Position numbers and translations under genes: made by a program. Shown piece by piece: positions 35,805-63,542 of a stretch of DNA of 64,000 nucleotides. The stretch is from positions 78,175,330 through 78,239,329 of the forward strand of contig NC_134279.1 in the NCBI RefSeq assembly GCF_949628215.1. The letters run 5' to 3'. This stretch comes from Phalacrocorax aristotelis. Its lineage: Eukaryota > Chordata > Aves > Suliformes > Phalacrocoracidae. Numbering within the stretch: the first letter of the stretch is position 1; every line of letters begins with the position of its first letter. The notes under the pieces are model-generated. The model searched no databases. It saw only the letters and a program-made list of their open reading frames with translations, and was not told the origin of the DNA.

Positions 35805-38800
35805 GTAAGAAGTACTGTAAGGTAAGACCAGACGGCAGTGCGTGCGTGCAACGTCTTCTCTCCCAGCTCAGGAGCTGCTGTTTGAGCAGGGCTGGCTAGA
35901 AGTTCACGTGCTGTGCTTAGGGCTGGGCTCTCCAAAGAGCTTAACTGTGGGTCAGCGATTATATGTGCTTCTGTGCCTCAGTTTGCCTACCCTTTATAAT
36001 GGGTCCCTTTATAATGAAATCAGTGGAGTTAAATTCTGTGCTTTCGATTTTACACTTCTTTAACCTTATCTTTTAATTTCTGGTAGTGGGAGAGAGCAGT
36101 AAAAAAGACTCTTACTAGTGTAAGAAAATGGATGATTTCATATCACTGAACTTGAAAGGCTATTGCAATGATGTTATTCTTCATATATTGGCGAAACACA
36201 GAATTTTGATTGTTCCTTCTGATTCAGACAGAGTACCAGTAGAGTTTGTGGGGAAGGCTGGTGACCTTGCGAAATAAACCTCTTGCCTGCACGCACAGAC
36301 TAGAAGACTTGCAGTCTGCAGTGAGATAACAAACGGGATTTGCTGCACTTGGGGGAATTGTTTTGTCCCTACTGCCTGAGAGCGTTGCATGTGGACAACT
36401 GGCAGCGTTGTCATGGGGACAAAGTCCATCCCCCCTCTCTCTGTGTAAATGTAAGGACTTCATATTAATATAAGTGAGGTAACAAAAGCTCCCCCTATAT
36501 TCAATGGAGGAAGAGCCATTTGAGAGGGCAGTTCTCCCTGCTTGAGGTTTATATTTACAGGAGCTTCACTGCCTGGCTAAAACAGTAAAACGCATCCAGA
36601 AACAAGTTTCCTTGCAGGCTCTGGCTGACTTGTGCTGCAAAATGGCTGTAGGTTTGTGTAAAGCTGGGGGCTGCACCCTGTTTACTGCACTCGGAGCAAC
36701 ATGAAGAGGCTGAACTCTTCTCACGTCCTGTGCTTCAGTTCTCAAAGGGCTGCCTACGCTTTCGAATTTGGCACTGAAAGGTATTTTCCCAAAAAGCAAT
36801 TACTAACTGGGTTATACGTTTATAGTGTCAGGTGAAGAAAGAACAGTTAATGATGTCCTTCAAAAAAATATTACTGCCAATTTCAATTCTAAGCTTGGTT
36901 AATTTTTAAGTTCAGGTTCTGAAATCATCCATCTATATTCACCTGTCTCTCCCCTCCACCTGGTGCTACAAATATCTATCCTGGGGGCTTGGATTGCAGC
37001 TTAGCTGTATGATGGTCTAACCTCTCCTCCCCTCTCAAAGTCAGTGGGAATGAGGGTAGTGACTTAACCAGGAGATTTGTGTTGCCAATAGTGGGGGTTT
37101 TGCTCTATGTGTGAGAAAGATGGGATTGTGGAAGTGGCTCCTTGCCAGAGAGGGGTGGGAAGGGTCTCCAGGTTGGCTGATCTTCTTCCCTGAGCCAGCA
37201 GCGATGAGCAGGAGTGTGGGTGAGGATGTGGCCGCAGCAGTTTGGCTCTCTGTTGCCTTTCCCATTTCCAGCTAGCAGGCTAAACTGGGCTGGAGCTGGG
37301 CTGCAGCTGGGAATGGTGGAGTCTGCAGGGTCTGAGCTGGGCTTGCCTGCAAAACAACATGGTTCCCCCTGCCCTGCCCAGAGGGGATGCAGAAATGATC
37401 CCTGTGCTCCTGTCAACAGTAGCACACACTATTTTTTTCCCAAGAGAAGCTCTGATGTTTCCAACTGCATGGATGAGGTTACCGCAATAAAATGCAGCTG
37501 ACCTCTTCAGCCTCCCAGAAAGAGAAAATCAGTGCGTCAGATGCCAAAGATAGGATCATAGAATCATTAAGGTTGGAAAAGACCTCTAGGATCATCAAGT
37601 CCAACTGTCAACCCAACACTACCATGCCTCCTAAACCATGCCACCTAGGAAACTGATGTCTTTGTGCCCCTCCTGAATTGCCCCAGCATTGCCTGGCCTG
37701 AAGCCTTTCCAGGTCTTGGTGGGCCACGTGTTGAGGAATGGACCCTGCCATCTCCATCGGGCATTGTTCGGCCCTGCCGATGGAGTGGCTCTTGCTATAC
37801 ATCTTTCCCACCATCTCAGCTTCATATCTATATTGTGCTTCTGAATCACAATAGCTCCTCAGTTGGCATGTTAGCATGTGCCAAAAAGAAGGAAAAGAAA
37901 TTATCTTAGAAGCCAGTTTGGCTCAGGAAGAAGAGGATTTGTGATAAAAAGGAAAACAAAGGTTGTCACGTGGTACCTTATTTTCATAGAATCATTTAGG
38001 TTGGAAAAGGCCTCTATGATCATCAAGTCCCACTGTCAGCCTAGCACTGTCAAGCCTACCACTAAACCATGTCCCTAAGCCCATGTCTACAAGTCTTTTA
38101 AATATCTCCAGGGATGATGACTCCACCACCTCCCTGGGCAGCCTGTGCCAATGCTTGACAACCCTTTTGGTGAAGACATTTTCTCTAATACCCAGTCTAA
38201 ACCTCCCCTGACACAAACTAAGGCCATTTCCTCTCATCCTATCACTTGTTACTTGGGAGAAGAGACCAACACCCACCTCACCACAACCCCCTTTCAGGTA
38301 GTTGCAGAGAGCGAGAAGGGCTCCCCTCAGCCCCCTCTTCTCCAGGCTAAACCCCCCCCAGCTCCCTCAGCCGCCCCCCAGCACACTTGTGCTCCAGACC
38401 CTGCCCCAGACCCGCTGCCCTTCTCTGGACACGCTCCAGCCCCTCAAGGCCCTTCTTGTCCCGAGGGGCCCAAACCTGAGCCCAGCATTCGAGGTGGGGC
38501 CTCCCCAGGGCCGAGCACGGGGGCCCCATCCCTGCCCGGCTCCTGCTGGCCACACCAGTGCTGACACAAGCCCGGGGGCTGGTGGCCTCCTTGGCCACCC
38601 GGGCACTGCTGGCTCATGCCCAGCCGGCTGTCAGCCAGCGCCCCCAGGGCCTTCTCCGCCGGGCACTTTCCAGCCCCTCTGCCCCAGGCCTGGGGCGTTG
38701 CCTGGGGTTGGTGTGACCCAAGGGCAGGACCCGGCACTTGGCCTTGTTGAAGTTAATACAATTGGCCTCAGTCTATTGATCCAGCGTGTCCAGATCCCAC

Positions 38801-41800
38801 TGCAGAGCATTCCTGCCCTCAAGCAGATCACTGTTCCTGGTTTGGCTTGTTTGCAGGAATGGTTCAGCTGTGTTACCTTGTTGTCTGGGTACAGCAGATG
38901 TGAGAACATCTGCTAGGTCAGGAGCATCCCACCAGATGCTTATGGAGGTTGGGTACCTGCTCAGCTGGGATCTGTGCACGGGGATGTTCATGACAGCAGC
39001 ATGTTCCACTTCTGAATGGCCGCAGTGCTCCGACCACTGGCTTTGAGGGCTTCTCAGGAGTGCCACCAAGACACCCAAGTCCATTGCTGGACCTGTGCTT
39101 CAACTTCTATATGTCTTATTTCCCCATCTAAGAAAGAGTCATGGAACCTTTCTGCGTGTGCAGTGGGACCCTCCATGCTGCCCACGAGGAGGCCGCCATG
39201 GTGTAGGGAGGTCTGCTGTAGACCAATGTTTGCCTGAATTTTTGCATAGCATCCTGCATAACAAAAAGCTGCCGAGGGCTGGGGCCCTTCAGCCACCACT
39301 GTACCCACTTACATTAGTCATGGTCTAAAAGAACCTTCATAAAGTTGTTGCTAATTAGACACAGAGCAAGGGTTGGTTTCTAACTCCTCTGACATCAAGT
39401 TGACTCTTTCTGCCCTTGCCGGATGGCAGAGCCCACCTGAGCGCACGGCAGTGCAGCAGCCCTACTTTCATTGTATTTGACCAGCAAGCTGTGAAGTTAC
39501 AGGATAATTAAAGCTTTGCAGGACTAGGCAGTTACCCAGCCTTTCACATCAAATTCACACATGATGGTTATTTCAGCAGCACCCCAGGAGCTGCAGAAAG
39601 CTGGTGAAAGAAAGGGGAAGCGAATGGCATCTAATTGAACGCTGTAGAAACACACATCAGCCTTCCTACAGCTGCCATATGTTCCTTCCTTCGCTGCTCA
39701 CTTCTTACAGACCCTCTTGACTTTGTTAGAAATAATTTTGGCATAATGTCTGCTTCTTGCTCTGTGTTTAACTCACTGAAGCATTTGTGAACTATATAAC
39801 GTACAAGCTGCATAGGCTTCCTCCCAGGATTTTTTTTTTTTAAACTAAGAGTTGAAATTATGTAGTTTTGAAGCTGAAAGATCAGATGAAAAGGGAGTTT
39901 CTTGGGGGAGAGAGCACCTTCCATGCCTCAGGAACTCGGGATAAATCATAAAAGTCTGTGCTGCATAGGGCGCTGGAAAAAGCTGTGATAAAGCAAGCTG
40001 TGCAGATGTGAATTTGGGAGCTCTGGGCAGGCAAAGGACCTCTGTCAAGGCACCTACTTACAACAGAGTGCAGGCAAGAAGCATAGGTTTGGCCTTCTTC
40101 AGCCACACTCCACCTGCGGGTTATTGCCTTGGGTTGCACTTTGAGGATGAATCCCTGCTTTCTAACTGAGCTGTGTGCCCATCTTTAGTATCTCTGTGTT
40201 AAAATATGGTGTGACTTCAGTGGAGTCTTGAAGAAATGCATTAAATCAGTCCTTCTAGCTCTGATCTCTACCCATTTTCTCTGGCAGTATCATTTACGAG
40301 GTGACGGGGATGTGGCTGTTTGGGAAGCTGTTCTGCAAAGTCTGGATCTCCTTTGACGTCATGTTCTGCACCGCATCCATCGTCACGTTGTGCTTCATTA
40401 GCCTGGACAGATACTGCTCCGTGGTGACCCCGTACCACTATTCAAGAAGGATGTCCCGTGGCAGGTGAGTGGCATTGCTCCTCCCTTTGCATCCCTCCAA
40501 ATTTTTACTTGGCCATGGCCTGTATTGACTAGAGACCAAATGAGTTATTGACAGTTGCTGCCCAAAAGCAGCGCGATGTGGCAAAGGACCTTTGCACCAT
40601 TTATAACTTTGCAGAAAAAATTTAATGAGGTGCAGGAGAAAAGGAGAATGCAGCTGAGCTGGTTTGGTGGTGCTCATGGGAAAGCACTTTTTGAGTTGGG
40701 GATAGGTTGCAAAATGGGGTAGAAACCAGTGGTGTGGGCTGACTTGTTTCCCAGGTATTTCATAGGAATTTTCTCAAGGACTAGGGGAAATGACACCCAG
40801 AAGAATGCATGCAGCAGTAGCCTTCCCCCTCTTAAACTCACAATATTTTCTGAAGTGATATTCATGGGAGAGATGCAGAGAAAACAGGAGGCGTTTCTAA
40901 GCTCCTATCAAGGTTTCATGCGAAATATTGAAACGAGGACTGCAGGGTGGGGAAAGTTGTCTGAGGGTGGGCAGAGAAGACAGTGCAGCTGCGGGATGCT
41001 TTACAAGGTGGGTTCAGGCTCTTTTGGGGATGTTTTCCCCACTGCAACTCTTGCTGTGTATGATTTGTGGAGCACAGGCAGTCGCCAAAATGAGGAGGGG
41101 GCTGTGGTACCGAGGATCCATCAGCTCCACCCATATTGCCCCTCAGAGGATGAGGTAACGGCCAGATATTAAAGCTGAAACCAAATAGAAAAATCTACAT
41201 GATGTTGTTTTAAATATTAACAAAAAAACTTCTGCAAAACCTTTCTTCCTCTTTTTTCAGCCAGTCCTGAGCACCCTTTACACTGACCCTAGTTCTGTAA
41301 ACCACAGACCCAATCACCCAGTCATTAGAGACATTCACACATGGGCTTCTTGTACCCCAGCTTTTTCCCTTCTCCAGGCCCTGTGGGACTGCTGAGCAGT
41401 GATACCCCACACGGGTTACCACGGGCATTGAATCCTACTGGATGTTCTCAAAGTAACTCAGATCCTCTCTCCCCTCCCCATCTTTTCCACAGATGCATCG
41501 TGATGACCTGCATGGTCTGGGTATACTCCTCCCTCATTTCCTTCCTCCCTGTCATGCAAGGCTGGAACGAGATCCCCGGGGTGGACTTTGATGCAGGCAG
41601 AGAATGCATCTTTGTCACCAACTGGATTTTTGCCATCGTGGCTTCTGCGCTGGCATTTTTCGTTCCTTTCATGGTCATGTGCAGCATGTATTTCTTCATC
41701 TACCGAGCTTCACGGCTCAAGGCCACTCGTATCATGTCTCAGACCCTGGAGATTCACTACCACCCCAACAGCAAGCGGCAGAACCATCTGCAGCTGGAGA

Positions 41801-42168
41801 ACAAGGCCACACAGACCATTAGCATTATCATTTCAGTCTTCGTGCTGTGCTGGCTGCCGTACTTTGTCCTGAATGTCTGGCTCGCTGCCAGAGGCACCGA
41901 CTCCACCAGCACTCTCTTGGTTGACACCTTCAAGATCATCACTTGGTTAGGGTATTGCAACTCCACCATCAACCCAATGCTCTATGCTTTCCTGAACCGG
42001 GACTTCCAACGGGCCCTGAAGAAGCTGCTCATTTGCAGGCACAGGTCTCAGGTGGGCGTTGGAGAAGACATGGTTTCCATAGCCACGTTTTCAAAGACTG
42101 CTCCAGACCTAGAATATAGCATTACAGTGCCAGTGCCCAGTGGTGCCCTGAAGGGCAAGCCCAAGTAA
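35533..42168 (+). CDS. Aminergic class A GPCR, 5-HT4 serotonin receptor-like
   Basis: This is a seven-helix plasma-membrane receptor of the biogenic amine group. Three exons (35533-35804, 40288-40464, 41493-42168) join in phase to 374 codons, TAA at 42166-42168. Residues seen: sequons N6-E-S and N12-F-S; N52 (1.50); D80 (2.50); C107 pairing with C188; amine-binding D114 (3.32); D131-R132-Y133; W159 (4.50); S201 (5.43); P208 (5.50); C269-W-L-P272-Y273-F274; N277 (6.55); W301 (7.40); Y304 (7.43); N310-P-M-L-Y314; helix 8 and C331 as likely palmitoylation site. [10 protein letters not shown] after helix 4 and W-L-G-Y-C-N-S...Y-A-F-L-N in helix 7 closely match 5-HT4 (SFLPIMQGWN; WLGYINS..YAFLN). 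Tyr at 6.51 is instead shared with H2 histamine receptors, and Ala at 5.42/5.46 argues against a catecholamine ligand. 5-HT4 and H2 relatives couple to Gs; that is inferred here. A second ATG at 35539 (MDK, as in 5-HT4) has better context and may be the true start. Confidence 0.92.
37552..37650 (-). mobile_element. CR1 LINE 3' fragment
   Basis: In plus-strand reading, atcatagaatcattaaggtt and ggaaaagacctctaggatcatcaag are the complement of a CR1 3' end with its octamer tail. The similarity fades into unrecognised sequence before 37740. Confidence 0.9.
37985..38835 (-). mobile_element. CR1 LINE, long 5'-truncated copy with ORF2 end
   Basis: On the minus strand this element reads [13 protein letters not shown], then [21 protein letters not shown], and [13 protein letters not shown], ending in the CR1 3' UTR at 37985-38050 with catagaatcatttaggttgg. 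ORF2 is frameshifted. The copy lies in intron 1 of the receptor, antisense to it. It shares runs of more than 90 identical bases with the copy at 42.7-43.4 kb. Confidence 0.95.
40288..40464 (+). CDS. 5-HT4-like receptor, second coding exon
   Basis: This exon is 177 bases. The acceptor is ttttctctggcag and the donor is GTGAGT at 40465. The first base completes Ser91 (AG|T). It encodes helix 3 with C107, D114 and the D-R-Y motif, and most of intracellular loop 2 (Y-S-R-R-M-S-R-G-R). The phrase TTTGACGTCATG inside it is coding (F-D-V-M) and its CRE match is coincidental. Confidence 0.93.
41493..42168 (+). CDS. 5-HT4-like receptor, last coding exon
   Basis: This exon is 676 bases. The acceptor is ccatcttttccacag, and the first base completes Arg150 (AG|A). 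It carries helices 4-7, a short third intracellular loop (about residues 221-254) and a 45-residue tail ending K-G-K-P-K. A short loop 3 is usual for Gs-coupled amine receptors. Confidence 0.95.
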
Positions 42169-45100
42169 CAGAGACTCAGAATCAGTTGCTGGAGGTGATG
42201 GTACAGGAAGTGCCAGAGCACATCCTAATGGGAAAATAACGGGTAGGAAAATAGGGGAAGAAGGGGTTGGAATATTACAGCTGGGGGCTTATGACAAAGA
42301 TGCATTTCTTCATCTTCCACAGTTTTATGAATGAGGAACTTTGATATTTTTAGGGGCAATTTGTTATAACTAATGGAGCTAATTCCTTCCTAGGTAATTA
42401 TTTTTTTTAATGAGCACTTCGTCAGATAAATTCCATCTTCAAGCTGGGGAAAAAAGAAATCTGTTTGATAATGTGAACTTGTTTTTCTGTGCATCCTGGT
42501 GATCTACAATGTAAGGTGGGACAGTATTTCTTTCTTAAAAAGCCTCTGTAGCTCTCATCTTGCAGCTTACATTACAGATTTGACCAGTTTTAGTAACTTC
42601 ATGTGTGTCAGTCTGTGTATGTGAGTTAGGAGGGATGTGGCAAAAGAGCAGAGGTTGCTTCTGTACAAAGGCACCACTCCACAGTCTGGGCTCTTGCTCA
42701 GGGTTCCACTACCTTCAGAAATGTCATAGAAACATAGAACCGTTAAGGTTGGAAAAGACCCGTAAGATCATCGAGTCCAACCGCTAACCTGTCACTGCCA
42801 AGTCCACCACTAAACCCTATCCTCAAGCACCACGTCTACCCTTCTTTTAAATACCTCCAGGGATGGAGACTCAACCACCTCCCTGGGCAGCCTGTGCCAG
42901 TGCCTGACAACCCTTTCGGTGAAGAAGTTTTTCCTAATGTCCAACCTACACTTCCCCTGGCGCAGCTTGAGGCCATTTCCTCTCGTCCTATTGCTTGTTA
43001 CTTGGGAGAAGAGACCGACCCCTGCCTCACCACAACCCCCTTTCAGGTAGTTGCAGAGAGCGAGAAGGGCTCCCCTCAGCCCCCTCTTCTCCAGGCTAAA
43101 CCCCCCCAGCCCCCTCAGCCGCCCCCCAGCACACTTGTGCTCCAGACCCTGCCCCAGCCCCGCTGCCCTTCTCTGGACACGCTCCAGCCCCTCAAGGCCC
43201 TTCTTGTCCCGAGGGGCCCAAACCTGAGCCCAGCATTCGAGGTGGGGCCTCCCCAGGGCCGAGCACAGGGGCCCCATCCCTGCCCGGCTCCTGCTGGCCA
43301 CCCCAGTGCTGACACAAGCCCGGGGGCTGGTGGCCTCCTTGGCCACCTGGGCACTGCTGGCTCATGCCCAGCCGGCTGTCAGCCAGCACCCCCGGGGCCT
43401 TCTCCGCCGGGCACTTCCCAGCCACTCCTCCCCAAGCCTGTAGCTCTGAAGAGGTTCAGAGCTTTCTGCAGCTTTCTGTGAATTATCTGTGAGTTCCCTT
43501 ATTAATTCTGGAAGGGAATATCCTGTGTGGGAGACTCCAGGAGATGAGCGAGACTTCCCGCAGTACCGAGCACCCAGGGGCTTCAAAGGGGACTACAGGT
43601 GACCAAGACCAGCCAAAGAAGGGAAGTGAAAAAGAATTATTACTTGTGTGTTTTGCACTGTGATACCTATGCCTTGATGCTGTAAGTGTAGCTACAGAGT
43701 CTTGCTGGACCACACAGCCATAAAAACATGACGGTAAGTGGGAGTGATTATCTTTACCACTGCCAAGTGCTTGTCTGGACTTCAAACAGCATCAAAGAGC
43801 ATCAGCTCCGCACAGGAGGGCCACGGAGTACATCAGTGAAGGATTACCCTGAAAAGGCAGGGCTGCTCCTGAACATCTCCGTAGCATCGTAATAGTGAGT
43901 AAAAGCAGGAGCTGAGCCCCAGGACCACAGCTTGCCTGTAGCAGGGTCACATGAGGGCTGGTGACTGCTCAGACAATAGCCATCGCTTCCACCAGCATGG
44001 TTCTGGAGGGGTCTCACACTGGTTTACATGCGAAAGTCACTGTACTCAGAGCCTGCTCTTAGACTGACCTTCTGTGGCCGTGAAACACTTCAAGGGCAGA
44101 TTCTGAAATAGCTTTTTCTGAGTGCTCAATCACCTATTTGGGACAGGCAAGGCTTCTGCAGCCTGGGAAGCAGAGCAAACACAGCAGAAAGATACCCAGG
44201 CTAACATTCAATGCTAAAACTACTGGTCTAAGACACTCAGAGGGGTGAAGAATGTCACTTTGTTAATAAATAAAAAAAGGGGAGGTTAGTGAAAGTCCTG
44301 CGTCCTTCTGCTCTCCCAGCTCAAAGGTAGCAGAGGACTATCCTCAGAGGTGTAGCAGAAAGCAAGTAGCTCTTCAGCTACTGAAGACACTGGCACAAGG
44401 GTCAGAAGTTCTCGCTCAGGGGCCTGGTAGAAGAAACAGCCCTGAGCTGGGCTTGCAACACAGGTACTCCTGTGAAATGAGCCTTCATGGAGTGGGTTGG
44501 GTCCTCCAGCTCCTGCAACTCCAGTAACAACGTGGAAGCTTTAAGGAGAATAAGTACACAATCCTGCCCTTCTTCTCAGGGAGGCATCTAGCTCCAGTGG
44601 CACAAAGGCGGATGGGGCGGGATTCCTGCCCCTGGCACCCAGTTCATTTTGATAATCGGGACAAGGAATTGCCTTTCAGGCCCAAGAGCTATGGTGGGGA
44701 GGGGGCTGAGGGATAGGCAAGAACAGGCCAGGACCGCAGTGCTGCACAGAGCAGCGGAGCCTGAGACCAGAGCTCCCTTTTGCAGGGCTGCAAGAGGGCA
44801 GCTGTGCTAACCTCTGTGTTCAGGTGACCCTTTGCAAAAAAGGTGGCAGGAAGGTACACTCCGATTTCCATGGCCACAGGGAGACCTGGGACAGTCTGAA
44901 CAGTTGGTTTCTAGATGTTCCTAAACTGAAAGAACACAAAGAAACTTGTCTCTGAGCCACCTGATGTTCCTGCCACCAGGGCCATCATGTAAAGGCTGGG
45001 ATCACACAGAGAAGGTGGAAAGCGGCTGCTGCCACCTGTACAGAACTAAGAAAAGCCCGCTTTCATTGCTTTCCTTTCCAGGATGTGACATAGAGCAAAT

Positions 45101-46509
45101 CCACATCAGACCCAAGGCCTTCAGTCTTTCACTCATGGTTGACCATTTGGTCGGAGTTAAGAGAAGAGCATCAGCTGGCAGAAGGACAGGGATGGAACAG
45201 GGAAGTGTAGTATAATTAAAACCTGACTTAAAGAAGGAAAACAACATGGGAGGTGCACCCCTCTGGGTAGCCCGGTTCTGAAGAGCTGGTGAAATAGTCC
45301 TGGAGCTGACGGGGGTGTTGAAGCCCAGGTGGATGTTCCGTAGCACGGAGAAATGTCCTCTCTTCTCCCACTGGTGGGGCAGAACAAGCAGAGCTGCGAG
45401 AGGCAGGGAAATGAGGGTTTGCAGGCAAGACCCGAGTTCAGAGAAAAACCTCGCTGGTTAGAGAAGACTTGCTTAGTCAAACCGTGAAGTAAAGACAGGA
45501 CAACACACTCCAGCATCCAGTGCAAAGAGAAGCAAAGACTCACTGACAGAGGCAGTTACAAGCTGAGCATGGCCAGGTGATTTTGTGGCTGGGCACGTAC
45601 CACACAGCGCAGGGTCTGTACATGCCTTTGGAGGTAAGAGTAACATCCCAGAGCACACAGACATGCCCGGTGTGAACACGTACCAAAAAGCAAGACACTG
45701 AAATGCTGCAGGGCTCTTGGAATAGGCAGCTACTCGCATCCAGCAGATACACCGCAAATTAAAAATATCTTATTCTTAGCTTCTTGTGCTCCACTAGTCA
45801 TCACTGTACTGGCAGGGAAGCTAGAGAAGCTTCGAACGTGGCCATCTAACTGTGCATTTATAGCTGATGCTACCAGGGAAATCTGAGGGAAGAGGACACA
45901 CTTAACTGTCTTCTGTTTAACCCAGATAAACTCAATAAAGTCCTGGTTTTGACCAAATATTCACTGCAGCATTCTGGCTCCAGCAGGCCAAGCCACTATC
46001 TAGGACAGTCATGCAAAAGCACAAGACGACAACCTTTGTAAGCCACTTCTGCCTTATCCTATGGCGGCAGAGTCAGCTGGTTTAATTGCTAGTCCTAGTG
46101 TCACACCACAGCACAGTGATCCCCAGAAGGGTTTGAATCCAGCATCCTGAGAAACTGACCTCAGAGCCTACGACTTCAAAAATTTGAGCCTGTAAAACAG
46201 GAAAATGCATTTATGCGAACCCAGTTCTAACAGCGTAAGAATTATCCCTTCTCTGTTAACAACTGAGAGACTGCCTGCGTGATCCACTCAGGTGAGGAGA
46301 GCTCAGTCCCCTTCTTCCTTCAGATAGTACCTCACTTCCAAGCAGCACATTCGTGTTTGCATCATCCCCTGCGCTGGGGCGCGTATGAGACAGGAAACAA
46401 GCCAAGTTTCCGAAACACAGCGCCCGTCCTCCTGTTCCAGCTGCACAAGGCCGCCTCCTGCAGCACGCGCTGGCACAGGTTTTGAAGAGAAACGACTACT
46501 TTTTTCTTT
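42169..46509. other. Intergenic region between the convergent 5-HT4-like receptor and EIF2AK3
   Basis: The first 550 bases are probably the receptor's 3' UTR, but no AATAAA is seen before the CR1 at 42.72 kb. Overlapping AATAAA hexamers at 44265-44274 (ttaataaataaa) and another near 45945 are possible distal signals. From 43.45 to 46.5 kb I see no exon on either strand. Confidence 0.6.
42724..43442 (-). mobile_element. CR1 LINE, 5'-truncated copy with 178-codon open ORF2 end
   Basis: This is minus-oriented. One frame (42810-43346) is open for 178 codons and reads the ORF2 C-terminus through [37 protein letters not shown] and F-K-R-R-V-D-V. The 3' UTR and the tail (catagaaacatagaaccgtt) follow at 42724-42810. 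The open frame suggests that it is one of the younger copies in the window, but the reverse-transcriptase domain is absent, so it cannot move on its own. Confidence 0.95.
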
Positions 46510-47541
46510 TTTTATAAATAAAAAAAGTTTATTAAATCATTTAGACTTGAAAGAAGTCACAATAATTAATGCACTCAACAATTATAGCAAGTGCATTCTG
46601 TACACCACCAACCCAAACGGATTGATTCTGTATTTATAAATAAAAAATAACATATTTACAATGAGAAATAAAAGCATGGCATTAGGCAGTTAAATTAGCA
46701 GATTACACAAATGCCTACCAGTTGATTCTGTAAAAAGTACAAATCTACAAGATTACATACGACACATATAACTTCGTTAGGTTTAAATTCTCAGAACCAC
46801 AACATTTTTGTACATAAGTTTTACTATGGCTCTTCCAACCACTGCCTATAAAACCCTCTTTTTTAATGGCAAAAAGCTCCTTTTCCTTCTCTACAGGTTT
46901 ATCTGTATAAAATGCATTCCCTAAGATCTATTATAGTGCAGAAGTATGAAACGATTTCCTCTAATGACTGGCTATGGAGAGTGACAGTATGTACAACCGT
47001 GGTACTTTTTTGCTTTAAAAATAGTGCAGATTCCCAGTTTACCCACCAGGGACAAAAATGGAGTCATAATTCATTTCAAAATCATCTTCATTTCACCAAA
47101 GAGCAAGTGATCTGGATAGATACTCACTAGGCTTAGAGACTGTAATTTGCTCTATAAAAATACAGTATTTTAATTCTATTTACATGTTACAGATCTCTCA
47201 CTTACCCAGCAAGCTGACATTTACAAGCTTCAAAAAAAAAAAAAACAACCCCCAAACAACCCAAAAAACCCGATAACGGAGCACAGCATCGGTAAGCACA
47301 GTAGCTGGACCCATCCGCCGAGGAGAGTTAAGGTAAGAAAAATGGAATGTGAAAAGTGTGGTTACTGGCTTTCATTGGCTGTCGAAGTAAATGAAAATCT
47401 GTCCAAAATGTCTTACACATTAAAGATGGCAAAAAAAGTTTAAGTAAACTATTTCCAAGATAGACATTCTGCATCATAGGATCCTTCTGCTGAACAATCC
47501 CTGTAAAACCTGCTGAGTGGAAGAAGTGATCCTGAGGATAA
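46510..47541 (-). other. EIF2AK3: EIF2AK3 3' UTR with poly(A) signal
   Basis: About 1 kb of AT-rich DNA lies downstream of the EIF2AK3 stop. A minus-strand AATAAA (plus-strand TTTATT at 46528-46533) lies about 1 kb after the stop, which would place cleavage at roughly 46500-46518. A plus-strand poly(A) run at 47230-47244 would be U-rich in the mRNA. The exact end is an inference. Confidence 0.65.

Positions 47542-63542
<16,001 letters not shown>

Larger units (their letters stand above)
35805..40287. other. Intron 1 of the 5-HT4-like receptor
   Basis: This intron is about 4.5 kb with GT-AG ends. It holds two minus-strand CR1 copies (37.55 and 37.98-38.84 kb). Open frames at 38.8-39.3 kb next to the longer CR1 are unexplained; I see no acceptor or donor pair that would make them exons. 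The second intron (40465-41492) contains no repeat that I recognise. Confidence 0.85.

Noticed and set aside
40353-40362. CRE palindrome in receptor exon 2
   Set aside because: It lies in the conserved helix 3 coding sequence (F-D-V-M), so the codons explain it.
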